Shown one piece after another: positions 54,857-63,272 of a stretch of 64,000 nt of DNA. The stretch's first letter is position 1; every line of letters starts with the position of its first letter. The position numbers and the translations under genes are program-made. A model generated the notes under the pieces. The model was given only the letters and a program-made list of their open reading frames with translations. It was not told the DNA's origin and ran no database searches. The DNA is from Aestuariibius violaceus (GTDB lineage: Bacteria; Pseudomonadota; Alphaproteobacteria; Rhodobacterales; Rhodobacteraceae): positions 886,225 to 950,224 of the forward strand of contig NZ_JBFONT020000002.1 of NCBI RefSeq assembly GCF_040779325.2, in the 5' to 3' direction.

Positions 54857-55285
54857 ATGGAAACGCACCAGATCACCTTGGTAAAAGACAGCTTCGAGAA
54901 AGTCGTCCCGATCGCCGACACCGCAGCCGAGATCTTCTACACGGACCTTTTCGAAACCTCTCCCGAGGTCAGACCCTACTTTGCGGGGGCGGACATGACC
55001 GAGCAGGGCAAAAAGCTCATGGCGACGCTCGGCGTCGTTGTCCGCAGTCTCGACAACCTGCCGACCGTCCTGCCTGTCGCCCGGGACCTTGCCATCCGGC
55101 ATGTCGGCTACGGCGTAAAGGCAGGCGACTACGACAAGGTCGGCGCCTCCCTGCTTCGCACGCTCGAAAAGGGGCTGGGCGATGCCTTCACTCCCGACGT
55201 CAAAGAGGCTTGGAGCCAGACCTACGGCACCTTGTCCGGCGTCATGATCGACGCTGCTTACGGCCCCAAGGAGCCTGAAACATGA
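54857..55285 (+). CDS. Single-domain globin (Vitreoscilla type) in the nitrate operon
   Basis: 142 residues. Aligns with the bacterial single-domain haemoglobins: 'FEKVVPIADTAAEIFYTDLFETSPEVRPYF', Tyr28 as B10, Phe42 as CD1, Gln50 as E7 and His82 (in AIRHVGYGV) as the proximal F8 ligand. Tyr-B10/Gln-E7 is the O2/NO-binding pocket found in flavohaemoglobins and VHb. There is no reductase domain. Inside a nitrate/nitrite operon a role in scavenging nitric oxide made as a by-product is likely; this is inference. The stop overlaps the nirB ATG. Confidence 0.88.
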   Translation: METHQITLVKDSFEKVVPIADTAAEIFYTDLFETSPEVRPYFAGADMTEQGKKLMATLGVVVRSLDNLPTVLPVARDLAIRHVGYGVKAGDYDKVGASLLRTLEKGLGDAFTPDVKEAWSQTYGTLSGVMIDAAYGPKEPET

Positions 55286-57711
55286 CCCGAAAACTCGTCA
55301 TCATCGGCGCAGGCATGGCCGCAGGCCGCCTGGTCGAACATATGTCTGCGGCCGGAGGATGGGAGATCACCCTCTTCAACGCCGAGCCGCGCGGGACCTA
55401 CAACCGCATCATGCTCTCTCCGGTCCTGTCCGGAGAGAAGACCTATGAGGAAATCGTCACCCACGACGCGGCCTTCTACGAGAACCACGGCGTCACCTGC
55501 CGCTTCGGCGAACGGGTGACCGGCATCGACCGTGCGGCCAAGGTGGTCCGCGCCCCGAACGGTGACGTGCCTTATGACAAGCTCGTCATCGCCACCGGCT
55601 CCAACCCCTTCATCGTCCCGCTTCCCGGCCACGACCTCGACGGCGTCATCGCCTACCGCGATCTGGAGGATACGCAGCGGATGATGTCCCTCGGCCAGGG
55701 CACCAAGGCCGTCGTGATCGGCGGCGGCCTCCTCGGTCTTGAAGCGGCCGCGGGGATGCATGCACGCGGCGTCGATGTCACCGTGGTGCACCTCATGGGC
55801 CACCTGATGGAACGCCAGCTTGACGAGGCGGCGGGCTACCTCCTCCGCAAGGAACTCGCCCGCCGCGGCATCAACGTCCTCGTCTCCACCAACTCCAAGG
55901 AGATCATCGGCGAGAGCGGCAAGGTCACGGCGCTTCGCCTCGACAACGGCACCGAAATCCCCTGCGACCTCCTGGTCATGGCCGTTGGCATCCGCCCGGC
56001 CACCGCGATCGCCGCCGAGGCGGGCCTTGCCTGTGGCCGCGGCGTTCACGTCGACGATGCGATGATCACCAGTGACGAAGACATCCTTGCCATCGGCGAA
56101 TGCGTCGAACACGACGGCCAGATCTTCGGCCTCGTCGCGCCGCTTTACGATCAGGCCAAGGTCGCCGCGCAGACCCTGCTTGGCGAGCAGGCCGCGTTCG
56201 TCAACCGCGAGACGGCGACGAAGCTCAAGGTCACGGGCTGCGACCTCTTCTCTGCAGGTGACTTCGCCGAAGGCGAGGACCGCGAAGACATCGTCTTCCG
56301 CGACCCGGCCCGCGGCGTCTACAAACGGCTCGTACTTCAGGACAACCGCGTCATCGGCGCCGTGATGTACGGCGACACCGCCGACGGTGGCTGGTTCCAT
56401 GGCCTCATCAAGGACAAGACCGACGTAACCGGGATGCGCGAAACGCTCATCTTCGGACCCGCCTACCAGGGGGGTGCCGCGCTGGACCCTATGGCGGCCG
56501 TTGCAGCCTTACCGGCTGACGCAGAAATCTGCGGCTGCAACGGCGTGTGCAAAGGTCAGATCGTTCAAGCTATCGAAGGCGGCGCGGGATCGCTCGATGC
56601 GGTCCGCGCGACCACCAAGGCGTCCGGGTCCTGCGGGACCTGTACAGGGCTGGTGGAGCAGCTTCTTGCTGTAACACTGGGTGACGAATTTCAGCTGCCC
56701 ACCGCCCAACCCGTCTGCGGATGCACGGACCTCACCCACGAGGATGTCCGGCGTCTCATCAAGTCGCGAGAGCTGAAAAGCCAGGCCGCCGTCTGGCAGG
56801 AGCTTGGCTGGACCACGCCCAATGGCTGCCATGTCTGCCGCCCGGCGATCAATTACTACCTCCTGGCCGATTGGCCGGTGGAGTATCAGGACGATCCGCA
56901 AAGCCGCTTCGTCAACGAACGCAAGCACGCCAACATCCAGAAGGACGGCACATTCTCGGTCGTGCCACGCATGTGGGGCGGCATCACCAACGCGCAGGAA
57001 CTGCGCGCCATCGCGGATGCGGCCGACAAGTACAACGTGCCGACCGTGAAGGTCACCGGCGGTCAGCGCATCGACCTTCTTGGCGTCCGTGGCGAGGATC
57101 TGCCCGCCATGTGGGCCGATCTCGGGCGCGCGGGCCTTGTCTCTGGCCACGCCTACGCCAAGGGCCTCCGCACGGTGAAGACGTGCGTCGGCACCGACCA
57201 CTGCCGCTTCGGCACACAGGACTCGACCGGCCTCGGCGTGAAGCTGGAAAAGAAGCTCTGGGGCTCCTGGACGCCGCACAAGGTCAAGATGGCCGTCTCG
57301 GGGTGTCCGCGGAACTGCGCCGAGGCGACGTGCAAGGATGTCGGCATCGTCTGCGTGGAGTCAGGCTATGAGATCGGCGTCGGCGGCGCGGCGGGGATGG
57401 ACCTCAAGGAAATCGAACCCCTCGTGAAGGTCGCGACCGAGGAGGAGGCCATGGAATGGATCATCGCCTTCGTCCAGCTTTACCGCGAGAACGCCAAGTA
57501 CCTCGACCGGCCTTACAAATGGATCGCCAAGGTCGGCCTGGACTGGGTGCAGGAGCGCCTGGGCGACGCCGCTGAGCGCGGCCGCCTCGTCGCCGCTTTC
57601 GAGCTGTCCCAGACGATCTATCAGAAGGATCCCTGGTCCGAACGCGCCCGCGCGGAAGAGGCCGCCAAATTCCAGCCGCTTGCCGATCTGACCCTGGAGG
57701 CCGCGGAATGA
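55282..57711 (+). CDS. nirB: Assimilatory nitrite reductase large subunit NirB
   Basis: 809 residues. N-terminal FAD/NAD(P)H oxidoreductase domain ('VIIGAGMAAGRLVEHM', 'VVIGGGLLGLEAAAGMHARG', 'ILAIGECVEH'). Two BFD-like [2Fe-2S] modules (~415-530, 'EICGCNGVCKGQI', 'CGTCTG', 'CGCTDLT', 'CHVCRP'). Then the nitrite/sulfite reductase half-domain with siroheme/[4Fe-4S] cysteines in 'TCVGTDHCRFG' and 'SGCPRNCAEATCKD'. It reduces nitrite to ammonium with NADH in the cytoplasm, using siroheme from CysG encoded downstream. Confidence 0.95.
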   Translation: MTRKLVIIGAGMAAGRLVEHMSAAGGWEITLFNAEPRGTYNRIMLSPVLSGEKTYEEIVTHDAAFYENHGVTCRFGERVTGIDRAAKVVRAPNGDVPYDKLVIATGSNPFIVPLPGHDLDGVIAYRDLEDTQRMMSLGQGTKAVVIGGGLLGLEAAAGMHARGVDVTVVHLMGHLMERQLDEAAGYLLRKELARRGINVLVSTNSKEIIGESGKVTALRLDNGTEIPCDLLVMAVGIRPATAIAAEAGLACGRGVHVDDAMITSDEDILAIGECVEHDGQIFGLVAPLYDQAKVAAQTLLGEQAAFVNRETATKLKVTGCDLFSAGDFAEGEDREDIVFRDPARGVYKRLVLQDNRVIGAVMYGDTADGGWFHGLIKDKTDVTGMRETLIFGPAYQGGAALDPMAAVAALPADAEICGCNGVCKGQIVQAIEGGAGSLDAVRATTKASGSCGTCTGLVEQLLAVTLGDEFQLPTAQPVCGCTDLTHEDVRRLIKSRELKSQAAVWQELGWTTPNGCHVCRPAINYYLLADWPVEYQDDPQSRFVNERKHANIQKDGTFSVVPRMWGGITNAQELRAIADAADKYNVPTVKVTGGQRIDLLGVRGEDLPAMWADLGRAGLVSGHAYAKGLRTVKTCVGTDHCRFGTQDSTGLGVKLEKKLWGSWTPHKVKMAVSGCPRNCAEATCKDVGIVCVESGYEIGVGGAAGMDLKEIEPLVKVATEEEAMEWIIAFVQLYRENAKYLDRPYKWIAKVGLDWVQERLGDAAERGRLVAAFELSQTIYQKDPWSERARAEEAAKFQPLADLTLEAAE

Positions 57712-58037
57712 CCTGGATCGACATCGGCGCCATCGATGACATCCCCCTCCGCGGGGCGCGTAAGGTGAAGACGCGGGACGGTTGCGTTGCCGTCTTCCGC
57801 ACCGATGAAGCCACCGTCTACGCCACCTCCAACACCTGCCCGCACAAGGGTGGCCCGCTGGCAGAAGGCATCGTCCATGGCGCCAAGGTGACCTGTCCCC
57901 TGCACAACTGGATCTTCGATCTGGAAACCGGCGAGGCCCAGGGCGCAGACGAGGGCCGCATCCGGACCTACCCCGCCAAGGTCGAGGACGGCCGCATCCT
58001 GATCGACGCCGCCGTGCTCGGGCAGAGGGCCGCCTGA
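57708..58037 (+). CDS. nirD: Nitrite reductase small subunit NirD
   Basis: 109 residues. Rieske-like fold with the cluster motifs intact: 'CPHKGG' and 'CPLHNW'. Enterobacterial NirD lacks these ligands, so this is the Rieske-type NirD found in many alphaproteobacteria and probably carries a [2Fe-2S] cluster. ATG overlaps the nirB stop. Confidence 0.92.
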   Translation: MTWIDIGAIDDIPLRGARKVKTRDGCVAVFRTDEATVYATSNTCPHKGGPLAEGIVHGAKVTCPLHNWIFDLETGEAQGADEGRIRTYPAKVEDGRILIDAAVLGQRAA

Positions 58038-60667
58038 TGGACGGCGCGGGGCTCGCGCAGGTCCGCTCGACCTGTCCCTATTGCGGTGTTGGATGCGGCG
58101 TGACGCTGCGCGCCGACGGGGCTGGCGGGCTCACCGTTGAAGGCGACCCGGACCACCCGGCCAATCAGGGTCGCCTCTGCTCCAAGGGGTTCGCGCTGGG
58201 TGAAACGGTCGGCCTCGGCGAGCGTCTCCTCGCCCCGCGCGTGAACGGAACCGAGACCGGCTGGCACGAGGCGCTCGATCTCGTCGCCCGCCGCTTTGCC
58301 GACACCATCGCCGAACACGGCCCTGACAGCGTCGCCTTCTACGTCTCGGGCCAGCTTCTGACCGAGGATTACTACGTTGCCAACAAGCTGATGAAGGGGT
58401 TCATCGGGTCGGCCAACATCGACACCAACTCGCGCCTCTGCATGGCGTCGACCGTCGCGGGACACAGGCGCGCCTTCGGCTCTGACACCGTGCCGGGCAC
58501 CTACGACGATCTCGAGCAGGCGGATCTGGTCGTCCTGACCGGCTCCAATCTCGCCTGGTGCCATCCCGTGCTTTACCAGCGCCTCGCCGCCGCCCGCGCG
58601 GCGCGCGGTACGAAGATCGTCGTGATCGACCCCCGCCGGACCGCGACCTGCGACATCGCCGACCTGCATCTTGCGCTGAAACCCGGCACCGACGTCGCCC
58701 TCTTCAACGGCCTCTTCGCCTATCTCCGCGAAAACGGTGCCCTCGACGAGGCCTTCATCCTGAACCACACCACAGGCTTCGACGACACCTTCACCCGCGC
58801 CTCAGCCGACGACCCGGAGATCACCGGCCTCGACCGGCGCGACATCACCCGCTTTTACCAGATGTTCGCCGCGACCGAGCGCACCGTGACCGTGTTTTCC
58901 CAGGGCGTGAACCAGTCGACGCGCGGCACCGACAAGGTCAATGCCATCCTCAACTGCCACCTCGCGACGGGCCGCATCGGCAAACCCGGCATGGGGCCCT
59001 TCAGCGTCACCGGGCAGCCGAACGCCATGGGCGGACGCGAGACGGGCGGGCTGGCCAATATGCTCGCCGCGCATCTCGACCTTGAAAGCGCCGAACACTG
59101 CGCCGCCGTCCAAAGTTTCTGGGCCAGCCCCCGCATCGCCGAACGCCCCGGCCTCAGGGCCGTCGATATGTTCCGCGCCATAGGGGAAGGGCGGATCAAG
59201 GCCCTCTGGATCGCCTGCACGAACCCCGCCGTCTCGATGCCCGACGCCGACGCCGTCCGCGCCGCGATCAGGGCCTGCCCCTTCACAGTCGTCTCCGACA
59301 TCACGCCCGAGACGGACACCGCCCGCCTTGCCGACGTCCTCCTTCCCGCCACCGGGTGGGGCGAGAAGGACGGCACGGTCACCAATTCCGACCGCACGAT
59401 CAGCCGCCAGCGCCCCGCGCTTGCCGCGCCCGGTCTCGCGCGCCACGACTGGGCGATCTTCGCCGATGTGGGCCGCCGCATGGGCTGGACCGACGCCTTC
59501 GATTACCGCTCCCCGACCGAGATCTTCCGCGAACACGCCGCACTCTCCGGCATTGCAGGCCGCCTCGGACGCGACTTCGACATCTCGGGCCTCGCGGATC
59601 TCTCCGATGCGGACTACGAAACGCTGGCGCCCACCCGCTGGCCGGTCACCGCCACCCGGTCGGGCGGGCGGTTCTTCGGCGACGGACGGTTCTTCACGCC
59701 CGACGGCCGCGCGCGGCTTCTTCCCGTCCGCCAGAAGGCGCCTGCCGCCGCCCGCAGCCCGAAATACCCCTATCGCCTGAACACGGGCCGCACCCGCGAC
59801 CAGTGGCACACGATGACGCGGACCGGCCTTGCGCCCCGCCTCTCGCGCCATCTGGCCGAACCGTTCCTGCAGATCCACCCCGAGGACGCCGCCGCCCTCG
59901 GCCTCGCGCCCGCCGATCTCGCGCGGGTCAAAAGCCCGTTAGGCACCGCCATCCTCCGTGTCCTGGTCAGCGAGGACGCTCCGATCGGGACGCCCTTCGC
60001 TCCGATGCACTGGACCGGCGAGACCGCGCCCGCCGCGCGCGTCGATGCCCTCGTCGCGCCCGCGAATGATCCCGTCTCGGGCCAGCCCGAAAGCAAGGCA
60101 AGCGTTGTCGCCATCGAGCGTTACGACGCCGGGTGGTACGGCTTCGCCGTTGCCGCCGACAAACCTGCCGCCAACGTCGCCTACTGGGCGCGCGTCCGTA
60201 CAGAGGCCGGCTGGCGCATGGAATTGGCGGGCGAGACGGCCTGCGACGACTGGACCGGCTTCGCGCGCCGTCTTTTTGCCCTCGACACCGAACCGCAGGT
60301 GCTAACCGACGCCGCCACGGGCACCGCGCGCCTGGCCTTCACCGATGCCAGCGGCAGGCTCGCCGCCGCGCTTTTCATCGGGCGCCGCCCGGTGACCGTG
60401 GCCCGCGACCACATCGCAGCTCTGATCGGCCAGCAGGCGGGCGGCGTTCTGGCGGCACGCCCGCGCGGCAATGCGCCCGATCCCGGACCGACCGTCTGTT
60501 CCTGCACGGGCGTTGGCGCGAATACGCTCCTTGCCGCCGCGCACAGGCTCGGCGCAGACCTCGACCGTGTCTGCACATCCACCGGTGCGGGCGTGACCTG
60601 CGGCTCGTGTCGCCCCGAAATCACCAGCCTCATCAGGCGCTTCACCGTCCGCGAAGCCGCCGAGTAA
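58037..60667 (+). CDS. nasA: Assimilatory nitrate reductase catalytic subunit NasA
   Basis: 876 residues. N-terminal [4Fe-4S] site ('CPYCGVGCGV' and 'RLCSKG') and the molybdopterin (bis-MGD) domains ('SNIDTNSRLCMAS', 'GSNLAWCHPV', 'GVNQSTRGTDKVNAILNCHLATGRIGKPGMGPFSVTGQPNAMGGRETGG') lead to the C-terminal dinucleotide-binding region. The last ~60 residues are a BFD-type [2Fe-2S] module ('VCSCTGVGANT', 'CTSTGAGVTCGSCRPEI'), as in Klebsiella NasA. No separate flavoprotein electron-donor gene is in the operon. TGATG overlap with nirD. Confidence 0.94.
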   Translation: MDGAGLAQVRSTCPYCGVGCGVTLRADGAGGLTVEGDPDHPANQGRLCSKGFALGETVGLGERLLAPRVNGTETGWHEALDLVARRFADTIAEHGPDSVAFYVSGQLLTEDYYVANKLMKGFIGSANIDTNSRLCMASTVAGHRRAFGSDTVPGTYDDLEQADLVVLTGSNLAWCHPVLYQRLAAARAARGTKIVVIDPRRTATCDIADLHLALKPGTDVALFNGLFAYLRENGALDEAFILNHTTGFDDTFTRASADDPEITGLDRRDITRFYQMFAATERTVTVFSQGVNQSTRGTDKVNAILNCHLATGRIGKPGMGPFSVTGQPNAMGGRETGGLANMLAAHLDLESAEHCAAVQSFWASPRIAERPGLRAVDMFRAIGEGRIKALWIACTNPAVSMPDADAVRAAIRACPFTVVSDITPETDTARLADVLLPATGWGEKDGTVTNSDRTISRQRPALAAPGLARHDWAIFADVGRRMGWTDAFDYRSPTEIFREHAALSGIAGRLGRDFDISGLADLSDADYETLAPTRWPVTATRSGGRFFGDGRFFTPDGRARLLPVRQKAPAAARSPKYPYRLNTGRTRDQWHTMTRTGLAPRLSRHLAEPFLQIHPEDAAALGLAPADLARVKSPLGTAILRVLVSEDAPIGTPFAPMHWTGETAPAARVDALVAPANDPVSGQPESKASVVAIERYDAGWYGFAVAADKPAANVAYWARVRTEAGWRMELAGETACDDWTGFARRLFALDTEPQVLTDAATGTARLAFTDASGRLAAALFIGRRPVTVARDHIAALIGQQAGGVLAARPRGNAPDPGPTVCSCTGVGANTLLAAAHRLGADLDRVCTSTGAGVTCGSCRPEITSLIRRFTVREAAE

Positions 60668-60680
60668 CGGAGACCGGTCC

Positions 60681-62063
60681 ATGAAATCCTTTCCGATGTT
60701 CATCCGCACCACCGGCCGCCGGGTCGTCATCGCAGGCGGTGGCGAACAGGCGGCACAAAAGGCGCGGCTGATCCTCAAGACGGATGCCGAGATCGTTCTG
60801 GCCGCGCCCGCACTCGATGCGGAACTCCAGGGGCTCGTCACCCAGGGTCGTGCCACGCATCACGGCGATCGCATCTCGCCCGGAACGTTTGCCGGCAGCG
60901 AGCTGACCTTCATCGCAACTGGCTGTGCGGGCGCCGATGCCGCGCTCCACGCGATCGCGAAGGACGGCGGCGCAACCGTCAACGTCGTCGACCGCCCCGA
61001 ACTCTGCGACGCTCTGACGCCATCGATTGTCGACCGGGACCCCGTCGTCGTCGCCATCGGCACGGAAGGCACCGCGCCCGTCCTCGGCCGCACGATCAAG
61101 ACCCGGATCGAGACGATGCTGCCGCCCCGCATCGGCGGCCTAGCCGAGCTTGCCGGCTGCCTGCGCGGCGCGGTCGCCGACCGTTTGCCGCAGAACATGC
61201 GCCGCGCCTTCTGGGCCTGGGTGTTCAAGGGCGAGCCTGCGTTGCTCCACCGGATCGGCGCGGAAACCGAGGCCGCCGAACTCATCAAGGCCGCCATCGT
61301 CAGGCAACGCGTCCCGGACGTCGCCGGCAAGGGCCACATCGCCCTTGTCGGTGCCGGCCCGGGCGCGCGCGATCTGCTGACGCTGCGCGCTGTTGAGCGC
61401 CTGCAGGAAGCGGACGTGATCTATTACGACCGCCTCGTGGACCCCGAAGTCCTCGAATGCGCCCGCCGCGATGCCGAACGTGTGTTCGTCGGCAAAGAGG
61501 TCGGAGCATGCGCCTGGCCCCAGGAAAAAATCTGCGCGCTCATCGTCGCCGAAGCCCAGAAAGGCCGCCGGGTCGTAAGGCTGAAATCCGGTGACCCGTC
61601 GATTTTCGGCCGGGCGACGGAAGAGCTTGAAGCGGCCCGTATGTCAGGCATCTCGGTCGAAATCGTTCCGGGCGTCACCGCGGCCAGCGCCGCCGCGTCT
61701 GCCCTTGGTCGGGGTCTTACGGAGCGCGGAGAAACAGATACGCTCGTCATTGCTACGGGACGCTGCCGCGCGGGCGACGCGGGCGTCGACTGGGCGCATC
61801 ACATGCGCCCGGGCACGACGCTCGCCGTGTATATGGGCGTCAAAAGCGCCGGGGTCATTTCTTCCCGGCTCCAGGCCGAGGGCGCGCCAGCAAACACACC
61901 GGTGGAAGTGGTGGTCGAAGCCTCGTGCAGCGGTGAATGCGTGATCCGCTGCACATTGTCGTCGCTCGCGAACAGCCTGGCGGAGCATAAGGTAAGCGGC
62001 GTGGCCCTCATTTTGATCAGGCTCGCCAAGAAAGGCGTGACCAAGGCGAGGCTCGTCGCCTGA
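60681..62063 (+). CDS. cysG: Siroheme synthase CysG
   Basis: 460 residues. The N-terminal ~210 residues are the precorrin-2 dehydrogenase/ferrochelatase module ('RVVIAGGGEQAAQKARLIL', 'NVVDRPELCDALTPSIVDRDPVVVAIGTEGTAPVLGRTIKTRIE'). The C-terminal ~240 are uroporphyrinogen-III C-methyltransferase ('VGAGPGARDLLTLRAVERLQEADVIYYDRLV', 'RLKSGDPSIFGRATEELEA'). It provides siroheme to NirB. It starts 14 nt after nasA and closes the operon. Confidence 0.94.
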   Translation: MKSFPMFIRTTGRRVVIAGGGEQAAQKARLILKTDAEIVLAAPALDAELQGLVTQGRATHHGDRISPGTFAGSELTFIATGCAGADAALHAIAKDGGATVNVVDRPELCDALTPSIVDRDPVVVAIGTEGTAPVLGRTIKTRIETMLPPRIGGLAELAGCLRGAVADRLPQNMRRAFWAWVFKGEPALLHRIGAETEAAELIKAAIVRQRVPDVAGKGHIALVGAGPGARDLLTLRAVERLQEADVIYYDRLVDPEVLECARRDAERVFVGKEVGACAWPQEKICALIVAEAQKGRRVVRLKSGDPSIFGRATEELEAARMSGISVEIVPGVTAASAAASALGRGLTERGETDTLVIATGRCRAGDAGVDWAHHMRPGTTLAVYMGVKSAGVISSRLQAEGAPANTPVEVVVEASCSGECVIRCTLSSLANSLAEHKVSGVALILIRLAKKGVTKARLVA

Positions 62064-62392
62064 AAGGCTAGCCGGCGTCGCTGGCTTCAGAAACTACCGA
62101 CGAAAAAAGCCTCTTCTCAAAAAGATCTCCGAGATGGAGGAGCTTGAACGGATCGCTGCGAATGGCAGCATTGCGGGCCGCAGCCGTAGCATCTTGAATG
62201 GCGGTCGAAGGTCCGCAATGGGCCGGGAGTAAGGGGCACGATGCTCGACAGTCCGAGATGCTGCGCTGGCTCCGATGGCGGCAGTGAGACCAGACCTACA
62301 AAATGCTGCAGTCGACCTCGACGTCCGCTTTACACCTCTTAAACGCGAAACCTTGCGGCTCTATGCTGGCCGAAATCAAGGAAGGACATAGG
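62064..62392. other. Intergenic region, 329 bp, with dispersed repeat copy 2
   Basis: No gene. The 72-nt repeat occupies 62155-62226. An 'AAAAAAGCCTCTTCTC' stretch follows the cysG stop but does not form a clear terminator stem. Confidence 0.5.
62155..62226. repeat. 72-nt dispersed repeat, copy 2 (copy 1 at 43128-43199)
   Basis: Same orientation as copy 1, about 60 of 72 positions agree. The best conserved end, GTCCGCAATGGGCCGG, is identical in both. Confidence 0.7.
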
Positions 62393-63109
62393 ATGATGAA
62401 CGGTAAGACAGTCGTATGTATTGGTGGATCGGGCGGCATGGGTCGTGGCGTTGCGAAAGCAGCATTGGAACTTGGTGCTGACGTCATCGTTACATCGCGA
62501 TCTAAAGTCAAAGCAGACCAAGCTGCGGAAGAACTTGGCTGCAGAGGCGAGCCAATAGACATCTACGACGAAACGAGCGTCACCGACTTTTTCACGCGCG
62601 TCGGTCGCTTCACTCATTTGATGATCACAGCGGGCGCGGTTGGGCGCTCGGGTTTCAGCGAAACGCCCCCAGGCGAAGCAGAGCGGTTCATGCAAGGCAA
62701 GGTCTGGGGTACCCACCGATGCATTTGGCATGCCAAGGATATCATGGATCAGGATGGATCGGTAACGCTCATCACTGGCGGTTATTCTCAGATCATCGAC
62801 GATAAGGCTGGCCACGTTCACACTGCGTTCAAGGCCATGGAAGCGATGGCTCAAGTCGCTGCAGTCTCTTTGGCACCGATAAGATGCAACGTGGTGCGCC
62901 CGGGCTTCATCGACTCGGATCTATGGGCCGACATATCTGACGATGACCGTGAAGAACTTCGTCGGGTGGAAAGTGACAGAACGATGATCGGACGTATCGT
63001 GGAACCTATAGAATTGGGCCGCTTTGCGGTCGCACTCATGCAGACGCTAATTGTGACGGGAGCAATCATTCCTGTGGATGGAGGTCGGCATCTGTCAGTT
63101 GCTAGTTAG
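62393..63109 (+). CDS. Short-chain dehydrogenase/reductase, atypical
   Basis: 238 residues. 'TVVCIGGSGGMGRGVAKAALELGADVIVTSRS' is the NAD(P) loop, and 'RCNVVRPGFIDSDLW' and 'VTGAIIPVDGGRHL' are usual late SDR blocks. The catalytic Tyr/Lys pair is not in its normal YxxxK form: the expected place reads 'HVHTAFKAMEAMA'. It may be an SDR with a changed active site or a binding protein. The two adjacent ATGs at 62393 and 62396 follow GGAAGGACA. Confidence 0.8.
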   Translation: MMNGKTVVCIGGSGGMGRGVAKAALELGADVIVTSRSKVKADQAAEELGCRGEPIDIYDETSVTDFFTRVGRFTHLMITAGAVGRSGFSETPPGEAERFMQGKVWGTHRCIWHAKDIMDQDGSVTLITGGYSQIIDDKAGHVHTAFKAMEAMAQVAAVSLAPIRCNVVRPGFIDSDLWADISDDDREELRRVESDRTMIGRIVEPIELGRFAVALMQTLIVTGAIIPVDGGRHLSVAS

Positions 63110-63272
63110 CAGCGTCAACCGGTGAAAGCGGACGCTGTGCTTTGAACCGCGACTGGCTGTTCCGTCCCGCGATGCGGTCTTCTGAAGCTGCTCAATGCTA
63201 CACTATGAACGGATGTCTGCTCTGGTGAAGCTGCACCGCGGCAGACTCGATTGTTGCGAACGACCGCTTTCC
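63110..63272. other. Spacer up to the IS terminus
   Basis: 163 bp without a gene; its right end carries 'GAACGACCGCTTTCCG', a type of sequence frequent in Rhodobacteraceae spacers. Confidence 0.35.
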
